Origin: an uncultured Eubacteriales bacterium
Lineage (GTDB): Bacteria > Bacillota > Clostridia > Christensenellales > Aristaeellaceae
Direction of reading: 5' to 3'
Length of the DNA stretch: 53,146 bases
NCBI GenBank assembly: GCA_902773895.1
Contig: CACYGB010000018.1
Coordinates: forward strand, 1 to 53,146
The notes below the pieces were generated by a model. It was not told where the DNA came from. It did not search any database and saw nothing but the letters and a program-made list of their open reading frames with translations. Shown here piece by piece: positions 14,089-22,773 of the stretch. Each line of letters begins with the position of its first letter. Within the stretch, counting starts at the first letter, position 1. Made by a program: the position numbers and the translations under genes.

Positions 14089-17000
14089 TCAGATTTTCCG
14101 CACGCTCAGGCGGGCCTGCTTGCCGTTGATATCCCAATCCTGGGCGAAGGCGCCATCCGGCACGTCCGCGCCGCAGGCAACCTGCTCCGCCAGCACGCCC
14201 TGGCGGATCATGGCTTCAAACGCCTGCACGGCGTTCACCACCGCTTCGTCGCCCTGGCAGGTGACGGCAATGCGGTCCGTCACGTCAAAGCCCGCGTCCT
14301 TGCGCATGGACTGCAATTTGCTGATCACCTCGCGGGCATAGCCCTCGCGGATCAGTTCGTCCGTCAGCGTGGTATCCAGCGCCACGGTCAGCTTGCCATC
14401 CACCTGGGAGGTGAAGCCCTCTTTCTTCACGGCCTCCACCAGCACATCTTCCTTGTTCAGGATGATGTCGGTGCCGTCCATGGTCAGCGTCACGGTTTCG
14501 CCCCGGTCAAAGGCAGCCACCACCTCGGCGCCGCTGAGCTTTTGCATTTCGCCCCGCATGCGGCCCAGGAATCTGCCGTACCGGCTCTTGAGGGTCATGA
14601 AGTTGGGCTTCAGGTCGTAATTCACAAACTGGCCCGCATCCTGGATGAACTGCACGCTTTTCACGTTCAGCTCGTCTTCCACCAGGCCCTTGTACACTTC
14701 GCCGAATTCCGCGCCGGATACGTAGAGGGTGTTCAGCGGCTGGCGAACCTTCATGTTGCTCAGCTGCCGGCAGCTGCGGCCCAATTGCACCACCGTTTCC
14801 ACAGCGGCCATCTGCCGTTCGGCTTCGGGGTCGATCATCGCTTCGTCCACCGCGGGGAAATCGCACAGGTGAACCGACTCGGGGGCGTTGGCATCCACCG
14901 TGCGCACGATGTTCTGGTAAATGCTCTCCGCCATGAAGGGCATGTAGGGCGCGATCAGGCGGGTCAGCTTTTCCAGCACGGTGTACAGTGTCATGAACGC
15001 GGCTTCCTTGTCCTCCGCCATGCCCTTGCCCCAGAACCGGTCGCGGCCCAGGCGCACGTACCAGTTGCTCAGTTCATCCACAAAGTCGCTGATCCTGCGG
15101 GTGGACTCGGTGATACGGTAAGCGCTCAGGTCCTCGTCCACCGCCTTGATCACGGTGTTGAGCCGGCTCAGTACCCACTTGTCCATCAGCGTCAGGCGGC
15201 AATTTTTGAGGTCGTGCTTCGTGGGATCGAACCGGTCGATGTCGGCATAAAGCACATAGAAGTAGTAGGTGTTCCACAGGGTGGTCATGAACCGGCGGGG
15301 GCCTTCGTTCAGGGCGTCCTCATGGAAGCGGCAGGGCAGCCACGGCGCGGAGGAAGAATAGAAGAACCAGCGGATGGCGTCGGCTCCCTGCTTTTCCAGC
15401 ACCGCCTTGGGATCCACCACGTTGCCCAGGTGCTTGCTCATCTTGCGGCCGTCCTTGTCCTGCACATGGCCCAGCACCACGCAGTTTTCAAAGGGCGCGC
15501 GCCCGAAGATCAGCGTGGAGATGGCCAGCAGGGTGTAGAACCAGCCGCGGGTCTGGTCGATGGCTTCGGAAATGAAGTTGGCCGGGAAGCGCTTCTCGAA
15601 GATGTCCTTGTTTTCAAAGGGATAGTGCCACTGGGCGAAGGGCATGGAGCCGGAATCGTACCAGCAGTCAATGACCTCCTTGACCCGGGTCATGGGCTTG
15701 CCGCAATGGGGGCAGGTGATCTTCACTTCGTCGATGTAGGGCCGGTGCAGTTCAGGCAGGTTCACTTCGCCGATGGCCATGTCCAGCAGTTCTTTCCTGC
15801 TGCCGATCACATGAATGTGGCCTTCTTCGCACTTCCAGATAGGCAGCGGCGTGCCCCAGTAGCGCTCCCGGCTCAGGCCCCAGTCCACCACGTTTTCCAG
15901 GAAGTTGCCCATGCGGCCTTCCTTGATGTTGTCCGGGTACCAGTTGACGGAGCGGTTGTTGGCCACCAGTTCGTCCCGCAGGGCGGTCATTTTGATGAAC
16001 CAGGTGGGACGGGCGTAGTACAGCAGCGGCGTATCGCAGCGCCAGCAGAAGGGATAATCGTGGGCAAAGGGTACGGCGGCGAACAGCAGCCCCCGTTCCT
16101 TCAAATCCTTGAGGATCATGGGATCGGCGTCCTTGACGAACACGCCTTCCCAGGCGGTGCCGGCGATGAAGCGGCCCTGGGTGTCCACCAGGTTCACAAA
16201 GGGCACGTTGTTTTCCCTGCAGACCCGGTTGTCGTCCTCGCCGTAGGCCGGCGCGATATGCACGATGCCGGAGCCGTCCTCCATGGTGACGTAATCGTCG
16301 CACACCACGAACCAGGCCTTCTTGTCCGGCTCCACAAAGCGGTACAGCGGCTCGTATTCCAGGCCTTTCAGGTCGGTGCCCACCATTTCGGCGGTGATTT
16401 CGGGCTCCTTGCCCTCCATGACCTTTTCCACCAGGGCCTTGGCCATGATGTAGGTCAGGCCCTCGTTGGTTTTTACCCGGCAGTAGGTTTCCCTGGGGTT
16501 GACGCACAGCGCCAGGTTGCTGGGCAGCGTCCAGGGGGTGGTGGTCCAGGCCAGAAGATACGTATTCTCCTTGCCCTTCACCCGGAAACGCACGAAGGCG
16601 GATTTTTCCTTCACGTTCTTGTAGCCCTGGGCCACTTCATGGCTGCTCAGGGCCGTGCCGCAGCGGGGGCAATAGGGCACGATTTTGTGGCCCTGATAGA
16701 TCAGGCCCTTTTCGGCGATGGTTTTCAGGCTCCACCATTCGCTTTCGATATAGTCGTCGTGATAGGTCACGTAGGGGTGCTCCATATCCACCCAGTAGCC
16801 TACCCGGTCGCTCATTTCTTCCCATTCGTGCAGGTATTTCCACACGGACTTTTTGCACTCCTGGATGAAGGGCTCGATGCCGTACTGCTCGATCTGGGGC
16901 TTGCCGTCCAGGCCCAGCTTCTTTTCCACTTCCAATTCCACCGGCAGGCCGTGGGTGTCCCAGCCGGCCTTGCGCAGCACGTTCTGCCCCTTCATGGTGT

Positions 17001-17217
17001 GGTAGCGGGGGATCAGGTCCTTGATGGCGCGGGTTTCCACGTGGCCGATGTGGGGCATGCCGTTGGCGGTGGGCGGCCCGTCAAAGAACGTGAAGGTATC
17101 CTTGACGTCATCCCGGGCGTGGAAGGATTTTTTCACGATGTCGTTGTCTTTCCAGAATTTCAGCACGTCCTTTTCCCGGGCGGCGAAATTCATATCCGTG
17201 GTCACTTTTTTGTACAT
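14089..17217 (-). CDS. ileS: Isoleucyl-tRNA synthetase
   Basis: A 1042-residue class I synthetase that charges tRNA-Ile. The HIGH motif is at 56-59 (GMPHIGHVETRAIKD). The editing domain follows, then WYDSGSMPFAQWHYPFEN and the KMSKH loop (DGRKMSKHLGNVVDP). The C-terminal half holds the anticodon-binding helices. The size, the WYDSGSMPFAQWHYP segment and KMSKH in place of KMSKS resemble the eukaryote-like type 2 IleRS group, which includes enzymes with natural mupirocin resistance; resistance here is inference only. A single CPHCG knuckle before the WYDSG segment could be a small zinc site. The start at 17217 is set by AAGGAGG nine bases upstream, directly after a T-box leader. The gene is alone, not in the pyr or pur operons. 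Confidence 0.97.
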   Translation of the reverse strand: MYKKVTTDMNFAAREKDVLKFWKDNDIVKKSFHARDDVKDTFTFFDGPPTANGMPHIGHVETRAIKDLIPRYHTMKGQNVLRKAGWDTHGLPVELEVEKKLGLDGKPQIEQYGIEPFIQECKKSVWKYLHEWEEMSDRVGYWVDMEHPYVTYHDDYIESEWWSLKTIAEKGLIYQGHKIVPYCPRCGTALSSHEVAQGYKNVKEKSAFVRFRVKGKENTYLLAWTTTPWTLPSNLALCVNPRETYCRVKTNEGLTYIMAKALVEKVMEGKEPEITAEMVGTDLKGLEYEPLYRFVEPDKKAWFVVCDDYVTMEDGSGIVHIAPAYGEDDNRVCRENNVPFVNLVDTQGRFIAGTAWEGVFVKDADPMILKDLKERGLLFAAVPFAHDYPFCWRCDTPLLYYARPTWFIKMTALRDELVANNRSVNWYPDNIKEGRMGNFLENVVDWGLSRERYWGTPLPIWKCEEGHIHVIGSRKELLDMAIGEVNLPELHRPYIDEVKITCPHCGKPMTRVKEVIDCWYDSGSMPFAQWHYPFENKDIFEKRFPANFISEAIDQTRGWFYTLLAISTLIFGRAPFENCVVLGHVQDKDGRKMSKHLGNVVDPKAVLEKQGADAIRWFFYSSSAPWLPCRFHEDALNEGPRRFMTTLWNTYYFYVLYADIDRFDPTKHDLKNCRLTLMDKWVLSRLNTVIKAVDEDLSAYRITESTRRISDFVDELSNWYVRLGRDRFWGKGMAEDKEAAFMTLYTVLEKLTRLIAPYMPFMAESIYQNIVRTVDANAPESVHLCDFPAVDEAMIDPEAERQMAAVETVVQLGRSCRQLSNMKVRQPLNTLYVSGAEFGEVYKGLVEDELNVKSVQFIQDAGQFVNYDLKPNFMTLKSRYGRFLGRMRGEMQKLSGAEVVAAFDRGETVTLTMDGTDIILNKEDVLVEAVKKEGFTSQVDGKLTVALDTTLTDELIREGYAREVISKLQSMRKDAGFDVTDRIAVTCQGDEAVVNAVQAFEAMIRQGVLAEQVACGADVPDGAFAQDWDINGKQARLSVRKI

Positions 17218-17235
17218 GCGCTTTCCTCCTTGCAT

Positions 17236-17462
17236 AGAAAAAATCCGTCCCAAATCATTGGGACGGACAGAATCCGCGGTACCACCCAACTTGACGCCGC
17301 CAAAGGGCGTCCGGCTTTCGTCATCCTGTATCGGGGATGAGGCGTCCGCCCTTCGGCGGAAGGCTCCAAAGTGATCCGGCGCTGCGCTGCCTGCCGGGTT
17401 TCCACCTTCCCCGGCTCTCTGAAAAGCAGGTGTGCAGGCCCGTCTTTTTCATCGCCTGAACA
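17236..17462 (-). promoter_or_regulatory. T-box leader, isoleucine-specific
   Basis: The minus-strand leader holds the T-box core TGGGTGGTACCGCGG (17288-17274), whose TGGT bulge pairs with the tRNA acceptor end. A terminator follows: CCGTCCCAATGATTTGGGACGG with a T-run (about 17267-17238). Stem I shows the AGAGA and GGTGGAAACCCGG conserved parts. The specifier is ATC (minus-strand 17375-17373) in the context GGATCACTTTGGAGCC, an isoleucine codon, matching ileS downstream. Uncharged tRNA-Ile should stabilise the antiterminator and turn transcription on. Confidence 0.93.
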
Positions 17463-17468
17463 GCGCCT

Positions 17469-17497
17469 ATTATAGCGGAAAGCAGCGTATTTGTAAA
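17469..17497 (-). promoter_or_regulatory. ileS promoter
   Basis: On the minus strand TTTACA (17497-17492), 17-base spacer, TATAAT (17474-17469), immediately upstream of the T-box. Confidence 0.82.
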
Positions 17498-17592
17498 GGG
17501 GAAAATCGGCGATCCGTCCCGCTTCCGCGCCGGCGCGGTCCATCTTTTCCGTCTTTTCACAAAATATCCGGCATTTGTTTACATCTTTTTGC

Positions 17593-17621
17593 GTGACAGA
17601 ATCAAAAACCTATGGTATACT
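17593..17621 (+). promoter_or_regulatory. Promoter of the lamin-tail-domain gene
   Basis: GTGACA (17593-17598), 17-base spacer, TATACT (17616-17621), then AAGGAGG about 12 bases before the ATG at 17655. Confidence 0.6.
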
Positions 17622-17654
17622 GGCTCCATCATTTGGAAGGAGGCTCCTGTTCCC

Positions 17655-18164
17655 ATGAAAAAATGCTTCGCTTTGCTGCTGGTCCTGTGCCTGATGGTTC
17701 CTTTCTTTACCGCCCAGGCCGCCAGCAATAACCTGGCCGCCATCCGTATCAATGAATTCATGGCGTCCAACGGCGACACCATCGAGGATAAAAACGGTGA
17801 AGATACCGACTGGATCGAGCTGTACAACACCAGCGACAAGGACGTGAACCTGAAAGGCCTGTGCCTGTCCGACGGCAAGAAGAACCTGGAAAAATACGTG
17901 TTCGGCGACGTGACCATTCCCGCGCACGGCTACCTGGTGGTATTTGCCTCCGGCACCGAGGAAGTGGTCAAGGGCGAAATCCACGTGGGCTTCAAGCTCA
18001 GCGCCACCGGCGAAAAAGTGGTGATCTCCTATCAGGGCGTGATTCTGGACAGCATCAGCTTCGACGAGCAGGAAAAGGACGTTTCCATGGCCCGCGTGGA
18101 TGAGCGCAACTGGAAATACACCAGCCTGCCCACCCCCGGCGCGGAAAACGCCTTCGAAGACTGA
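17655..18164 (+). CDS. Secreted lamin-tail-domain protein
   Basis: A 169-residue exported protein. The signal peptide (MKKCFALLLVLCLMVPFFTA, ending QAA) is followed by a single lamin tail (LTD) beta-sandwich. It opens IRINEFMASNGDTIEDKNG, continues DWIELYNTSDKDVNLKGL and GYLVVFASGTEE, and closes in SMARVDERNWKYTSLPTPG. Bacterial LTDs usually decorate large secreted nucleases or surface proteins; here the domain is essentially the whole protein. It has no membrane anchor or sortase signal. I chose the ATG at 17655 because it gives the signal peptide; an in-frame start at 17589 would lie upstream of the promoter -10. It stands alone between ileS and the moxR operon. Its role is unknown; binding to a surface partner or polymer is a family-based guess. 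Confidence 0.85.
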   Translation: MKKCFALLLVLCLMVPFFTAQAASNNLAAIRINEFMASNGDTIEDKNGEDTDWIELYNTSDKDVNLKGLCLSDGKKNLEKYVFGDVTIPAHGYLVVFASGTEEVVKGEIHVGFKLSATGEKVVISYQGVILDSISFDEQEKDVSMARVDERNWKYTSLPTPGAENAFED

Positions 18165-18195
18165 CGGATTGCCAAGTTATTTCAATCAAGTTACG

Positions 18196-18242
18196 AAACT
18201 GTGTCAAATTGCATTGCAATTTGGCACAGTTTTTGATATACT
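18196..18242 (+). promoter_or_regulatory. Long inverted repeat overlapping the moxR promoter
   Basis: Two 18-base arms, 18196-18213 and 18215-18232, are reverse complements except for one G-T pair, with a single-base centre. The right arm ends in a T-run, so it could terminate the upstream gene. The same arm contains a -35 TTGCAA (18214-18219), 17-base spacer, and -10 TATACT (18237-18242) for moxR. The element is thus a terminator, an operator or both. Confidence 0.6.
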
Positions 18243-18334
18243 GGAACGGAACGCAGGCGATCCTGTTCCCGCCGTAAGGCGCGGATGATTAGACCGGAAA
18301 CAGTTTTTTCGTTTTCCCAGAAAGGAGCTCCCCT

Positions 18335-19297
18335 ATGCAGTCCAATCCCGCTCAGCCCCGTCCCCTGGTGTATGCCCTGCAGCAAAATATCCGGCGCGTG
18401 ATCGTGGGCAAGGATGACGCCATTGAATTGCTGCTTATTGCCCTGGTGTGCCGGGGCCACGTACTGATCGAGGATGTGCCCGGCGTGGGCAAAACCACCA
18501 TGGCCGCCGCGCTGGCCAAATCCCTGCAGTGTTCCTTCAAGCGCATCCAGTTCACCCCCGACGTGACGCCCAGCGACGTGACGGGCTTCACCATGGTGAA
18601 CCTGCAATCCGGCGAAATGGAATTCAAGCCCGGCGCCGTGATGAGCCAGATCGTGCTGGCCGACGAAATCAACCGCACCTCGCCCAAGACCCAGTCCTCC
18701 CTGCTGGAAGTGATGGAGGAAGGCCAGGTAACGGTGGACGGCGTGACCCACAAGCTGCCCCAGCCCTTCATGGTGATGGCCACCCAGAACCCGGTGGACT
18801 TCGTGGGCACCTATCCCCTGCCGGAAGCGCAGATGGACCGGTTCTTCCTGCGCATCCACATCGGCTATCCTTCCATCGAGGAGGAAACCGACGTGCTGGA
18901 ACGCTACTCCGGCCAGGTAACCCCCATGCAGACCCTGACGCCCGTCTGCGGCGCCGACGAAATCATTTCCATGCAGGAGCAGCTGGGCACCATTTACGCC
19001 AGCCGGGAAGCCCGCAGCTACGTGGCCACCATCACCGCCATGACCCGCGGCCACGCTTCCCTGCAATTGGGCGCGTCCCCCCGGGGCTCCATCGCCCTGC
19101 TGCGGGCTGCCCAGGCCTGCGCCTTGCTGTCCGGCCGCGATTACGTGCTGCCCGACGACATCCGCCGCATGGCGCTGCCCGTGCTGTCCCACCGCCTGGT
19201 GCTGACGCCGGAAGCCCGCATGAAGGGCATTTCCGCCTCCCAGGTGCTTTCCCAGCTGATTGAAACCGTGCCGGTGCCCACCGGCCGAATCGGATGA
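18335..19297 (+). CDS. MoxR-family AAA+ ATPase
   Basis: A 320-residue cytoplasmic ATPase with Walker A (VPGVGKTTMAAALAKSL, around residue 50), Walker B (VLADEINRTSPKTQSSLLE), sensor region (MVMATQNPVDFVGTYPLPE) and the C-terminal helical lid (SPRGSIALLRAAQA). MoxR proteins act as chaperone-like ATPases and are nearly always encoded with a DUF58 protein, as here. The start has AAAGGAG nine bases upstream. The stop overlaps the DUF58 start by four bases. The operon moxR-DUF58-transglutaminase is a widespread unit thought to act at the cell envelope; its exact substrate is not established. Confidence 0.93.
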   Translation: MQSNPAQPRPLVYALQQNIRRVIVGKDDAIELLLIALVCRGHVLIEDVPGVGKTTMAAALAKSLQCSFKRIQFTPDVTPSDVTGFTMVNLQSGEMEFKPGAVMSQIVLADEINRTSPKTQSSLLEVMEEGQVTVDGVTHKLPQPFMVMATQNPVDFVGTYPLPEAQMDRFFLRIHIGYPSIEEETDVLERYSGQVTPMQTLTPVCGADEIISMQEQLGTIYASREARSYVATITAMTRGHASLQLGASPRGSIALLRAAQACALLSGRDYVLPDDIRRMALPVLSHRLVLTPEARMKGISASQVLSQLIETVPVPTGRIG

Positions 19298-20445
19298 CCC
19301 GGCGGGGCCTGGCGGCGCTGACCGCCCTGCTGACCAGCGGCTTCTGCGCCCTTTCCCTGGGCGGCGCGCTGTATTATTACATCGCCATCCTGCTGCTGGT
19401 CCTGTTGGCGTACAGCCTGATCAGCTGCCTGTGGGCCCGGCAGACGGCCGTGTGCCGCCAGCACCTGAACACCCCGCACGTACACCGGGGAGAAACGGCG
19501 CAGCTGGCCCTGAAGGCCGAGCACCGGTGTCCTTTGCCCATCGCGCCGCTGATGGGTGATTTTTCGTACGCCGGCCAGCAAATCGACTGTGCCTTCGGCG
19601 CGGCGCCCTTTCAGGCCCATGAACGCCGTCTGCCCCTGACAGCCCGGCACGTGGGGCAGTTTGACGCCCGCGTCACCCGCCTGGTGATCCACGATCTTTT
19701 CGGCCTGCTGGAAATGAAAAAGAAATCCAGGGCCCAGGCCGCCACGCTGACCGTGCTGCCCCGGCCCTTTGACATTGAAAAGCCCCGCATCACCCTGGGG
19801 GACGACGGCAGCGCCGCGCTGGCCCGCACCCAGGAGGACTACAACGCGCCGGAGGACGTGCGCGCCTACCAGCCCGGCGACGCCATGAAGCGGATCCACT
19901 GGAAGCTGTCCTCCCGGAAGCGGGAGATCCTGGTGCGCCGGTTTGAAACGCCCGCGCCGCCGGACACCCTGATCCTGCTGGACTGCAGCGCTCCCCTGGG
20001 CGGCGAAAGCGTGCCGGAAGGAAAGGAAAACCTGCGGGACGCCCTGTGTGAAACGGCGGTGGCCGTGGCCAGCCTGCAAATGGAGGACGGCAGCCCCGTC
20101 CGCCTGCCCATATACGGCGACCAGGCCAACGAGTTCTCTTCCGACCACAAGGCCAGCCTGACGCTGCTTCAGGAAATGCTGGCCTGCCAGCCCTTCCGGG
20201 ACGGCGAGGATTTCGCCCGGGTGCTGAACCTGGAACTGCGCCGCATGCGCCGCACCGGCGCCACCGTGGTGATCACCACCCGGCTGGACGCCCGGATCGT
20301 GGAGGGGGTCAGCCGCATCCGCCGCATGGGCCCCAGCGCCCGGCTGTACCTGGTCACCTATACCCCGGATTCGCCCGATTACCAGCCCTTCGTATCCCGG
20401 CTGCAGCATCATCTGGTGGAGGTGTGCTATGTCACGCCCGCGTGA
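19294..20445 (+). CDS. DUF58 domain protein
   Basis: A 383-residue protein with two membrane segments near the N-terminus (about residues 5-50, including YYYIAILLLVLLAYSLI) and a cytoplasmic DUF58 domain. The signature region is EDYNAPEDVRAYQPGDAMKR and IHWKLSSRKREILVRRFE. A von Willebrand A-like fold follows (DTLILLDCSAPLGG, where Asp, Cys and Ser stand at the place of a MIDAS-type motif). It overlaps moxR at its start and the transglutaminase gene by 17 bases at its end. The role is probably to connect the MoxR ATPase to an envelope target; this rests on gene order known from many genomes. Confidence 0.9.
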   Translation: MTRRGLAALTALLTSGFCALSLGGALYYYIAILLLVLLAYSLISCLWARQTAVCRQHLNTPHVHRGETAQLALKAEHRCPLPIAPLMGDFSYAGQQIDCAFGAAPFQAHERRLPLTARHVGQFDARVTRLVIHDLFGLLEMKKKSRAQAATLTVLPRPFDIEKPRITLGDDGSAALARTQEDYNAPEDVRAYQPGDAMKRIHWKLSSRKREILVRRFETPAPPDTLILLDCSAPLGGESVPEGKENLRDALCETAVAVASLQMEDGSPVRLPIYGDQANEFSSDHKASLTLLQEMLACQPFRDGEDFARVLNLELRRMRRTGATVVITTRLDARIVEGVSRIRRMGPSARLYLVTYTPDSPDYQPFVSRLQHHLVEVCYVTPA

Positions 20446-22684
20446 AGAAAACATCAAAGCGGCCGTGATGCAATGCTTCACGGTGCTTTTGCTCAGCCTG
20501 GGGCTGAGCCTGACAACGCTCAAAGCGCTGCTTCCCCTGCAGGCCCTGTGGCCCGCGGCGCTTTTGTGTGTGCTTTTTTCCCTGGCTTTTGAGGGGCTGT
20601 ATCTCCTGCCCCTGAAGAAAAAATGGCTGCTGCCGGTGGGCCTGCTGGCCGCGCTGGGCGTCTGGGGCGCGCTGGGCGGCGGCCCGGTGCACACCGTCAT
20701 CCAGCTGGTCAAGGCGGCCTTTCTGGCCCTGCGGGGCATTCCGGACGCCGCCGCGCCTTACGCCGATACCGCCCGGTGGGCGGTGTGCCTGCTGTTTACG
20801 CTGCTGGCGGCCGCCCTGGCCTGGGACGATACCCTGCCCCTGGCCGTTTTCGCCGTGGTCACCATCCTGGCGCTGATTTTCATTTTCACCTTCCGGGAAA
20901 GCCTGCTGCTCTATGCCCTGCCCGCTGCGGTGGGCCTGGTGCTGATGATGGCCCAGGGACGGGAGGAACGCCTGTCTCCCCTGCCGCTGGCGGCGGTTCT
21001 GGCCGTGCTGGCCTTTTTCCTGGTGCCAGGCAAGCCCCAGGCCGTGCCGCAATTGGAAAAGATCTCCACCGATATTCGTCAGTTCATTGAAGATTATCTG
21101 CTCTTCAACGAGTTCCGTACCTCCTTCAACCTGGCCAGCGAAGGCTACCAGCCCCTGGACGAGCGCCTGGGCGGCCCGGCCGAGCCGGAAAAGCATACGG
21201 TCATGGAGGTCACCGCCAGCCGCACATTGCTTCTCAAGGGCAAGGCCTACAACGAATATACCGGGCTCAACTGGTTCGATACCCTGTCCTCCCGGCGCTA
21301 CCTGTACGCGTCTCCCCGGTTTACGGCCCTGCGGGAAGAGCTGTTTGATCTGAACCGGCCCGTGATCGCGGGGGACCTGCAGCCGGAAACGGTTCGGGTG
21401 CGTCTGCTCAACGACGGCACCACCACCCTGTTTGTGCCCGGCCACACCCGCACGCTGCAGATGGAAAGCGAACGGATGGTGCTGTATTACAATCTGGCCA
21501 GCGAATTGTTCATCACCAGGAACCTGCAGGCCGGCGACAGCTACACCGTGACGTATCTGCCCTATATCGCCGGCAGCCGGGCCACCGCCGCCATGGTGGA
21601 AGCCTGCGCCGCGCAGGCGGATGCCCATTACAGCGAAATCGAAGAAAACTACCTGAAACTGCCCCGGCACATCCAGCAGGAAATTTTCGATATTGCCGCC
21701 AAGGCCGCCGGCAGCGCCGCCACGCCGTATGAAAAGGCGCTGAACATCATGCGCTACCTGCGGAAGAACTACAAATATAACCTGAACGTGAAGGAACCGC
21801 CGGAGGGCGTGGATTTTGTGGCCTGGTTCCTGATCGGGGAAAAAGAAGGCTACTGCACCTACTTCGCCACGGCCATGACGGTGCTGTGCCGCATCGCCGG
21901 CATCCCGGCCCGGTACGTAACGGGCTATATCGCCGCGCCGGATCAGACGGGCATCGCCGTGGTGACCGGCCAGCAGGCCCACGCGTGGACGGAGATTTAC
22001 CTGAACGGCTTTGGCTGGCTGGCCCTGGACGCCACCCCCAGAACCGACGGCGATTCCGGCGGGGACGACAGCAGTGATCCCCCCGCCAACGGCCCCACGC
22101 CGACCCCGCCGCCATCGTCCACCCCCACGCCTGACCCCGGCACTCCCACCCCGGCGCCCACCACCGCGCCCGACGAAAGCCCGGAGCCCGAACCGCCCCA
22201 GGATGAATCCCTGTCCACGCCGACCCCCCTCCCCCAGGACGCCGCGCCGCCGCCCGCCGATCCGCTGGGCAGCCCCGCGCAGCCCTTCTGGTGGATTGTG
22301 CTTCTGCTACTGGCCCTTATTCTGCTGATCCTTTTCCGCTGCCTGTGGACCGAGCCGCTTCGCCGGGCAGGCCGCAAGCCGGATCAGGCGGCGGAAATCC
22401 TGTTCGCCGCCATCGCCGCCCTGCTGGCCAGGCGCGGCCTGCGGCGGCAGCCCCAGGAAACGCTGCACGAATTTGCCGCCCGCGTCCAGGCGCCCCTGGC
22501 GGAAAGCCGGCTGCCTTCCCTGCAGCCGCTGGCCGATCAGCTGGGCGGAAAGCTGTACGGAAATCATCCCGCCGATCCCGCGCCCTTCCGCCGGGTTTAC
22601 GAAACGCTGCGCGGCGCGGCCAAGCCCTGGACGCGCTTTAGCCTGGCGCTGAAGCGGGCATTTACCTTCGGGAAAAAGAAATAA
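20429..22684 (+). CDS. Membrane transglutaminase-like protein (TgpA-type)
   Basis: A 751-residue membrane protein. The N-terminal TgpA region has about six membrane segments (to residue 190). An extracellular part leads to a transglutaminase core with an intact triad: Cys476 (EGYCTYFATAM), His518 (QQAHAWTEIYL) and Asp534 (ALDATP). A Pro/Thr linker of about 70 residues follows (TPTPPPSSTPTPDPGTPTP type), then a membrane segment (FWWIVLLLLALILLILF) and a cytoplasmic DUF4129 tail (ALLARRGLRRQPQETLHEFA). Related proteins are thought to act as cysteine proteases or crosslinking enzymes on envelope substrates; which applies here is unknown. It is third in the moxR operon, overlaps DUF58, and is followed by a terminator. 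Confidence 0.92.
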   Translation: MSRPREENIKAAVMQCFTVLLLSLGLSLTTLKALLPLQALWPAALLCVLFSLAFEGLYLLPLKKKWLLPVGLLAALGVWGALGGGPVHTVIQLVKAAFLALRGIPDAAAPYADTARWAVCLLFTLLAAALAWDDTLPLAVFAVVTILALIFIFTFRESLLLYALPAAVGLVLMMAQGREERLSPLPLAAVLAVLAFFLVPGKPQAVPQLEKISTDIRQFIEDYLLFNEFRTSFNLASEGYQPLDERLGGPAEPEKHTVMEVTASRTLLLKGKAYNEYTGLNWFDTLSSRRYLYASPRFTALREELFDLNRPVIAGDLQPETVRVRLLNDGTTTLFVPGHTRTLQMESERMVLYYNLASELFITRNLQAGDSYTVTYLPYIAGSRATAAMVEACAAQADAHYSEIEENYLKLPRHIQQEIFDIAAKAAGSAATPYEKALNIMRYLRKNYKYNLNVKEPPEGVDFVAWFLIGEKEGYCTYFATAMTVLCRIAGIPARYVTGYIAAPDQTGIAVVTGQQAHAWTEIYLNGFGWLALDATPRTDGDSGGDDSSDPPANGPTPTPPPSSTPTPDPGTPTPAPTTAPDESPEPEPPQDESLSTPTPLPQDAAPPPADPLGSPAQPFWWIVLLLLALILLILFRCLWTEPLRRAGRKPDQAAEILFAAIAALLARRGLRRQPQETLHEFAARVQAPLAESRLPSLQPLADQLGGKLYGNHPADPAPFRRVYETLRGAAKPWTRFSLALKRAFTFGKKK

Positions 22685-22688
22685 AATA

Positions 22689-22729
22689 ACAGGGTTTTGC
22701 CTTTCCAGAGGGCAAGACCCTGTTTTTTT
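22689..22729. terminator. Bidirectional terminator
   Basis: ACAGGGTTTTGCC and GGCAAGACCCTGT pair, with T-run on the plus side and ATTTTA on the minus side. It separates convergent transglutaminase and hydrolase genes. Confidence 0.88.
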
Positions 22730-22773
22730 GTGATGATCAACCCGCTTTCCGTCTTCGGGAAAACGCAACGCCG

